A stretch of DNA of 11,871 bases from an uncultured bacterium (lineage in GTDB: Bacteria > Bacteroidota > Bacteroidia > Chitinophagales > Chitinophagaceae): assembly GCA_903957405.1 (NCBI GenBank), contig CAJBPC010000535.1, positions 1 to 11,871 of the forward strand. The letters run 5' to 3'. Every line of letters begins with the position of its first letter. Position 1 is the stretch's first letter. Of this stretch, positions 8,501 to 11,871 are shown piece after piece. Made by a program: the position numbers and the translations under genes. The notes under the pieces were generated by a model. It was not told the DNA's origin. It ran no database searches and was given only the letters and a program-made list of their open reading frames with translations.

Positions 8501-8612
8501 GGTCCTCCGCACGGGGCATACCCAGCAGGGTGGTGACACTGACGACGATGACCATCAGGAATGCCACCAGGGTGAACTGTGGGTTCTTCACAAAGAATTC
8601 TGTCAGTTTCAT
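5541..8612 (-). CDS. AcrB-type RND multidrug efflux pump (inner membrane)
   Basis: This 1023-residue proton-driven pump is the energised part of a tripartite efflux system and would work as a trimer. The first membrane helix is near residues 12-30, followed by a large periplasmic loop, a central helix bundle (about 334-485), a second periplasmic loop (about 545-850) and a C-terminal helix bundle (about 853-1007), reflecting the duplicated RND fold. The proton-relay residues are present: Asp397-Asp398 in the TM4 segment GLLVDDSIVVVENIER, Lys923 in GVEVKNSILLVDF, and Arg953 and Thr960 in RFLPIVLT, matching AcrB D407/D408, K940, R971 and T978. The paired Asp in TM4 points to the drug/organic-solute (HAE) branch rather than heavy-metal pumps. 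Length is slightly below E. coli AcrB. It is the last gene of the tetR-tolC-adaptor-pump operon, 48 bp after the adaptor. The substrate cannot be told from sequence. Confidence 0.95.
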   Translation of the reverse strand: MKLTEFFVKNPQFTLVAFLMVIVVSVTTLLGMPRAEDPDLSSPDFPVVVIYPGTSPKDMEELVVKPIEKRISELENLERLTSNIGDGVATIFVKFKFDTDRDEKYQELIREITSLRSDLPSDILSIEVRKVNPSDVSVIQLALVSNNASDAKLRGLAKDLKEDLEKITSLKKVDYHGIAEPEVRIDLQLDKIARLGIPLNLVIGSIQSEAVNIPAGSLRAGTRTFNVKTSGKYGSLDEIRNTIIYSAGGKVVYVKDVAEVNMRQGEQKSITRLNGNRAVLVTAAQKTGENIARTKEAFMPVIDSFERKLPPNVAMVRSFDQAENVARRLSGLGTDFLIAIALVLITLLPLGWRAALIVMVAIPLSLGLGIVSLNFMGYSLNQLSIVGFVVALGLLVDDSIVVVENIERWLREGHSRRFAAIEATKQITLAVLGTTATLAIAFLPLVFLPDNSGDFIRSLPLAVIFSVIASLLVSLTIIPFLSSHILKTHTDPEGNIFLRALKRFISGSYARALDYSLKHPVVALTAAFLLFAASLGIFRIIGFKLFPSSEKPQFLVNINMPLQSNLETTDAMATFIEKDILKEPLVEFVTTNVGKGNPRVYYNEIPINDKSNYAQLFVQLHHDVKASEKKKLIEILRGRFALIPGVKVNVKDFEQGPPVEAPVAIRVSGDNLDTLRELAGRVEQLLKTIPGTLYVDNDLGVFKTDLRLRINTEKSRALGIQTAEIDRTVRLAVSGIPLARYSDEDGEDYEIILTTPRDRHATLQTLDNIFVNNALGTPVPLSQVAALEFETSPSVIKHFERKRFTVVTAFTQKGYMAQDINKAFEAKMKDIRMPFGSAFQIAGEAEKEKEAFGGGFMTVVIATIFLFIMVLVLEFRTFKSTLIVLSVIPLGIIGGVIMLWLTGNPMSFVAIIGFIGLAGVEVKNSILLVDFTNQLREKGMGIDQAIREAGELRFLPIVLTSLTAIGGLIPIALNSNPLVSPLAIVLIGGLISSTILSRIITPVVYKLIPPSVETASKDDGSHA

Positions 8613-8660
8613 GCTTGGGGATTCTGCGTTGTATGAATCGAAGGATGGTCAGCGTTTATG

Positions 8661-9716
8661 TTACCGTACCGGGTTCGAGATGCGGATGAAAGAGCCTTCT
8701 TTTAGGTAAGGGCTTCCGGATGTCACCACGAAAGCATGCCCGGCGAGTCCTTCGGATATGAAGACCCGCTGACCATCCAAAGAGGCGATGGTCACTTCCA
8801 CCCGGCGCACCGTCCTGCCGTCATTCGTCACGAATACAAAGCCTTTTTTTCCATTTGCTTCCAGCAATGACTCATAAGGAATGCTGTAACCCCGTCTGGA
8901 TTCGGATGGTGTGATGACCGCCTTTCCGAACATTCCGGCTGCCGGCTGGACGCCTTCAGGATCCATCCGGATCTCGACCCGGAAGGACCCGCTGGCGGGA
9001 TCGGCCGCGAGTGATTTCGAGCTGACGACCCCCCGAAAAGTCCGGCCGGGATAGGCATCCATGGTGATGGCGGCCGTGTTACCCGTGGCGATGGCCGACC
9101 ATTCCCGGTCGGATACACCCGCCCGAAGGATCCAGCGGCTGTTGCCCGAAAGCTCGTTGATGACCAGCACTGGTGAGCCCGGGCCCGCCACCTCGCCTGC
9201 GTTGAGGAGTTTCCTGACGACGAAACCGTTTCGGGGTGCGTAGATCTTTGCAAACTGCTGGTTGAACCTCGCCTGCTGCAGGTTCTGCCGGGCGATATCC
9301 ACCCCGGTGCGACTGTTTTGCAATTGCTCGAGGGTTGCCACACTATCCTTGTAGAGATTGCTGGCCCGCTGGTTGTCGCGTTCCGCTTTCTCCACCGAAA
9401 GCTGTACCTGACGCACCTGTGCGTCGATCTCCGTCGTGTTGAGGGATGCCAGCAGCTGACCTTGCCGCACTTGCTGTCCTTCTTCCACCAGTACCTGCTG
9501 TACCACCCCGCCGGTCTTAAAAGAAAGACGGGCCTCGTTTTCGGTGGTGATCATACCCGAGGCGTTGATGGAGGCAGACATTGTGACGGAATCAATGGGC
9601 TCGGCCATGACGGCGATCGTATCGGAAGGGTTGATGGTTATCCTGGCCTCGGGCTTCCCACCTCCACAGGATGTGAGCAGGGAGGCGAAGACGAGGATGA
9701 CAGGGAAGTGTTTCAT
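8661..9716 (-). CDS. HlyD/AcrA-type periplasmic adaptor lipoprotein of the RND pump
   Basis: The 351-residue adaptor bridges the inner-membrane pump and the outer-membrane channel. A lipoprotein signal ends in the lipobox LLTSC (Cys17), as in AcrA, and a Gly-rich linker follows. Residues about 63-93 form the first half of the lipoyl domain (FKTGGVVQQVLVEEG, then VRQGQLLASL). Residues about 95-155 are a heptad-like Gln/Lys/Glu-rich alpha-hairpin coiled coil. Residues about 156-188 give the second lipoyl half (IYAPRNGFVVRKLLNAGEVAGPG). A beta-barrel domain (about 193-270) and a membrane-proximal domain (about 275-350) complete the standard membrane-fusion-protein layout. The gene starts 11 bp after the channel gene and precedes the pump by 48 bp, so the three are surely co-transcribed and probably assemble together. 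Identity as an RND adaptor is secure; transport specificity is not predictable. Confidence 0.93.
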   Translation of the reverse strand: MKHFPVILVFASLLTSCGGGKPEARITINPSDTIAVMAEPIDSVTMSASINASGMITTENEARLSFKTGGVVQQVLVEEGQQVRQGQLLASLNTTEIDAQVRQVQLSVEKAERDNQRASNLYKDSVATLEQLQNSRTGVDIARQNLQQARFNQQFAKIYAPRNGFVVRKLLNAGEVAGPGSPVLVINELSGNSRWILRAGVSDREWSAIATGNTAAITMDAYPGRTFRGVVSSKSLAADPASGSFRVEIRMDPEGVQPAAGMFGKAVITPSESRRGYSIPYESLLEANGKKGFVFVTNDGRTVRRVEVTIASLDGQRVFISEGLAGHAFVVTSGSPYLKEGSFIRISNPVR

Positions 9717-9727
9717 TGTTGATCCGT

Positions 9728-11146
9728 TTATCTGTTGATGTCGTAAGTGGCCGACTGGCGCTCATATTCTGCCAGGGTCGATAGAAAGCGATATTTCAAG
9801 ATGACTGCCTGCAACTGTGAGGACGTGAGCTGGTTGCGGGCATCGAGGTATTCGATGAAGCTGTTCACCCCTTCGCGGTATCCGCGGTCTATGAGCTTGT
9901 AGTACTGTGCGGATGCCTGTTCCTCCTTGAGCATCGAGTGGTAGGCGCTATAGGCGTTCCGGGCATTGTTCCGGGCGGAGAAGGCCGCGAGCTCGAGTTG
10001 ACGGCGAGCATGGCTCGTTCGGAGATCGATCTGTTGCAGGTCCATACGGGTTTGATCGATCTTATAGTAGTTGCGCTTTCCGGTGTAGAGCGGGATCTGC
10101 AACTGCAGTCCCCCTAGATAGTAAAACGAGCGCTTGTTGACTTCGAAATTGAATCCCTGTGCGGCAAGATCCAGGAATGTGTTGAGCTTAGGTGTCCGGA
10201 ATGATCGGTTCATCTTCAGCTGGGTCTCCGAAATGCCTTTCGACAGGGCAAGCGCCTTCAGTTCTTCCCTACGTTCGATATGCGTCTCTTCTGCTGCGAT
10301 GAGCCGCAGCTGGTCATCGCCGGGCATGGGGTCTGTCGCTGTAATGCTGTCGGTGAAGGAACGATTCAGCAGGAAATTGAAATACGCGGCTGCGTTCTTT
10401 TCATTGTTTTTTGCCGTCTGCAGCTGGCTTTCGACGGATACTACTTCCGCTTGTGCACGGGTGACATAGGCGGGCAGTCCCTTTCCGTTCGATAGCAGCG
10501 ACTGGTTGAGGCGGAGGTTCTGGTTCACTACGGATAGGGCACTCTCCAGGATGCCGATGGACTTTGCACTCATGAGCTGATTGTAATAGGCCACTTTCAC
10601 TTCTTTGGCAAGCTCCCGTTTGTATATGTCGATTTCATTTTCGGAGAGCTTTGACTGCTGCTCTCGGATATCGCGATTGTAACGCAGTTCCGTGTTGATG
10701 ATCGGCAAGGTGGTGCGTACCCGTACATCATAGAAATTGTTGGGCAGGAACTGGTCGCTCACGTTTTCGATGGTGGGAAACTGAGTGGTTCCGGTAAGCA
10801 TATTCAGTGTGTTGTAAACCGGGTTGAGCAGGTCCCCAACCGGGATTGAAATCGTCCGTCCGCCACGCGACAGGGTGTACTGAGTCTCCAACCAGGACGT
10901 CGGCTGGAAGAGGCTCCGGGCCTCCCGTATCGCGAGCAGGCTCTTCTCGAGGGATATCCGCTTTTCTTTAAGGACCAGGTTGCTGGCATACGCTTGCGAG
11001 ATATACGCATCGAGTACCGGTTGCGCGTGCAGATCAGTGATTGAACACGAAAAAAGGATCAGCCATAAACACAGGCAGCGACCTCGTAGGCGTTTATGAA
11101 AGGAATGTGGAAACTTTCGTGGCATATAATAATGAACGATGTTCAT
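9728..11146 (-). CDS. TolC-like outer-membrane efflux channel
   Basis: The protein (472 aa from this start) belongs to the outer-membrane efflux protein family (OEP/TolC), which forms trimeric beta-barrel/alpha-barrel channels for tripartite pumps. A basic N-region and hydrophobic core (about 24-37) lead to a likely signal-peptidase-I site after LHA (residue 41). The mature part is mostly long amphipathic helices in two internal repeats (roughly 45-240 and 250-470), with typical coiled-coil segments such as YLDARNQLTSSQLQAV near the end. Two starts compete: ATG 11146, preceded by an A-rich leader as Bacteroidota genes often are but lying inside the palindromic operator, and ATG 11125 (465 aa), just past the operator and giving a shorter signal peptide. 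I keep 11146 but the choice is uncertain. The gene follows tetR by 15 bp and precedes the adaptor by 11 bp. Confidence 0.92.
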   Translation of the reverse strand: MNIVHYYMPRKFPHSFHKRLRGRCLCLWLILFSCSITDLHAQPVLDAYISQAYASNLVLKEKRISLEKSLLAIREARSLFQPTSWLETQYTLSRGGRTISIPVGDLLNPVYNTLNMLTGTTQFPTIENVSDQFLPNNFYDVRVRTTLPIINTELRYNRDIREQQSKLSENEIDIYKRELAKEVKVAYYNQLMSAKSIGILESALSVVNQNLRLNQSLLSNGKGLPAYVTRAQAEVVSVESQLQTAKNNEKNAAAYFNFLLNRSFTDSITATDPMPGDDQLRLIAAEETHIERREELKALALSKGISETQLKMNRSFRTPKLNTFLDLAAQGFNFEVNKRSFYYLGGLQLQIPLYTGKRNYYKIDQTRMDLQQIDLRTSHARRQLELAAFSARNNARNAYSAYHSMLKEEQASAQYYKLIDRGYREGVNSFIEYLDARNQLTSSQLQAVILKYRFLSTLAEYERQSATYDINR

Positions 11147-11147
11147 T
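11131..11147. promoter_or_regulatory. Putative TetR operator at the tolC start
   Basis: AATGAACGATGTTCATT is a 17-bp perfect palindrome around one central base. Its core TGAAC-N3-GTTCA (11133-11145) is repeated at the tetR promoter, which argues for specific binding by the TetR protein encoded next to it. It overlaps the first tolC ATG. Upstream on the minus strand TAATTTTA (11157-11164, across the tetR stop codon) is a 7/8 match to the Bacteroidota -7 element, though no TTG lies at the right distance; if used, the operator would cover the transcription start region. Confidence 0.7.
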
Positions 11148-11161
11148 TTTAATTAATAAAA

Positions 11162-11773
11162 TTAGTATTTCCGGATCATTGACATAAAATACTCCATACC
11201 TTTTTTCATGAGTGTGGCATTATCGATCTGGTCGTAAGCCTGGAAGCGGCCGCTGTAAAAGATGGCGCACATGCCGTGCATTGCCGACCATATCATGAAG
11301 GAGAGGAAATCCACATCCTTGTCTTTGAAATATCCAAGGTACTGGCACTCGCACAGTACTTGCTTGAGGGTATCCAGTGTACGCTCCCCCATCTCCCATT
11401 TTTCTTTGTTGATGTCTGATTTCAGCGGCGCGTCCAGGATGAACATCAATCCGTACAAGTCTTTATTTTGCAGTGCGAAATCCATGTAGACATGCCCCAT
11501 GGCGATGAGCCGTTGCATAGGGTCCTCCACATGCGAAAGCGGCGCGAAATCCGCCAATAGCTTCCGGAATCCTTCTTCGTGAAGGGCATGGAAGATGTCA
11601 TCCTTGTCTTTGAAATGGAGGTAAATCGTACCTGGACTATAATCTATCTGCTCGGCGATATTGCGAAGGCTGGTACGATGGAATCCCTTTTCCAGGAATA
11701 TGGTCTTCGCCGCATCCAGGATCAGCTGGCGCATCTCTTGCTTGACCTTATGTTTACGGACAGCGACGTTCAT
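11162..11773 (-). CDS. TetR-family repressor of the efflux operon
   Basis: This 203-residue TetR-family DNA-binding regulator has its helix-turn-helix at about 17-63 (ILDAAKTIFLEKGF, TSLRNIAEQIDYSPGTIY, HFKDKDDIFHAL). The likely recognition helix is around 46-53. The C-terminal ligand-binding and dimerisation domain is all-helical and contains W162, H166 and G167 in the segment IWSAMHGMCAIF, the signature of the WHG subclass (TetR_C_33). The usual logic is that the dimer represses the adjacent efflux genes and its own gene until a pump substrate binds. The gene is first in the operon. Two matching palindromes, one in its own promoter and one at the tolC start, are the likely binding sites. 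The start at 11773 follows an A/T-rich leader (TTTTATATATG) and yields a normal TetR N-terminal arm. Confidence 0.95.
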   Translation of the reverse strand: MNVAVRKHKVKQEMRQLILDAAKTIFLEKGFHRTSLRNIAEQIDYSPGTIYLHFKDKDDIFHALHEEGFRKLLADFAPLSHVEDPMQRLIAMGHVYMDFALQNKDLYGLMFILDAPLKSDINKEKWEMGERTLDTLKQVLCECQYLGYFKDKDVDFLSFMIWSAMHGMCAIFYSGRFQAYDQIDNATLMKKGMEYFMSMIRKY

Positions 11774-11787
11774 ATATAAAACTAAGA

Positions 11788-11817
11788 CAAAATAAATGAA
11801 CGCTGTTCAGAATACAA
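11788..11817 (-). promoter_or_regulatory. Candidate Bacteroidota-type promoter of tetR
   Basis: Read on the minus strand, TTG (11815-11817) and TTATTTTG (11788-11795; 7/8 match to TAnnTTTG) are separated by exactly 19 nt, the normal -33/-7 spacing in Bacteroidota. The -7 element lies 14 nt before the tetR ATG, so the leader would be short. The TGAAC-N3-GTTCA palindrome fills most of the spacer, where a bound repressor would exclude RNA polymerase. Confidence 0.55.
11797..11809. promoter_or_regulatory. Putative TetR operator in the tetR promoter
   Basis: TGAACGCTGTTCA has perfect 5-bp arms around a 3-bp centre and differs from the core at the tolC start (TGAACGATGTTCA) only in the central base. 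The flanks are less symmetric than at the tolC site (AA on the left, GA on the right), so affinity may be lower. Its position between the -33 and -7 elements predicts autorepression. Confidence 0.7.
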
Positions 11818-11871
11818 AAAAAACACCTCCGGAAGCTAATTTGAAAAAGAAAAAATGATTTAAGTCAATGA

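Noticed and set aside
7056..8636. A 526-codon plus-strand open frame opposite the RND pump gene
   Set aside because: It lies entirely antisense to a clearly recognised pump gene. The translation is His/Asp/Gly/Gln-rich, has no domain, and is explained by the codon bias of the opposite strand.
8828..9343. A 171-codon minus-strand frame overlapping the adaptor gene
   Set aside because: It is an alternate frame within the adaptor, rich in Ser, Arg and Pro without domain features; the adaptor frame has full domain support.
11821..11832. CACCTCCGGA at the right edge, matching part of the hairpin at 1940-1949
   Set aside because: The match is only 10 nt, without the complementary arm or shared flanks, so it is most likely coincidence.
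1..11871. CRISPR arrays, tRNA or rRNA genes, insertion sequences, integrase or phage genes
   Set aside because: I saw no regularly spaced repeats, cloverleaf-like genes, transposase-like frames or terminal inverted repeats. The window reads as ordinary chromosome with an efflux operon and a phosphorus-scavenging pair.

Overview
The window looks like a chromosomal segment from a Bacteroidota bacterium, probably a Chitinophagaceae-like lineage. The clues are a TonB-dependent receptor with an N-terminal carboxypeptidase-D-regulatory-like domain, no Shine-Dalgarno sequences ahead of the main genes, A/T-rich leaders, a promoter matching the Bacteroidota -33/-7 pattern, and moderate (roughly 50%) GC. 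The family-level assignment is inference. Every well-supported gene lies on the minus strand except a small Lys/Cys-rich gene at the left edge.

Left edge (1-833): a 113-codon plus-strand gene encodes a protein with a very basic N-terminus and a Cys-rich C-terminus. It is followed by about 490 bp holding only a doubtful ORF.

Phosphorus-scavenging pair (834-4826, minus): a TonB-dependent outer-membrane receptor is followed 63 bp downstream by a lipoprotein beta-propeller phytase. The receptor probably imports phytate, a phytase product or a phosphate-bearing ligand, and the phytase releases phosphate. A strong hairpin with a T-tract sits between them and ends only 16 nt before the phytase start codon, so the pair may be expressed at different levels. 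Upstream of the receptor, TGTTA-type hexamers phased at 11 bp resemble a Pho-box layout.

Intergenic stretch (4827-5540): about 714 bp with the receptor's upstream region, one weak protein-like ORF (possible gene remnant) and no clear terminator.

Efflux operon (5541-11773, minus): tetR, tolC-like outer-membrane factor, HlyD/AcrA-type adaptor lipoprotein and AcrB-type RND pump are tightly packed (gaps of 15, 11 and 48 bp). Together they encode a complete tripartite drug/proton antiporter and its repressor. The most striking regulatory signal is a pair of near-identical palindromes of the form TGAAC-N3-GTTCA. One lies between the -33 and -7 elements of the tetR promoter, and the other covers the tolC start codon. 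They are the likely operators of this TetR protein, giving autoregulation plus control of the pump genes.
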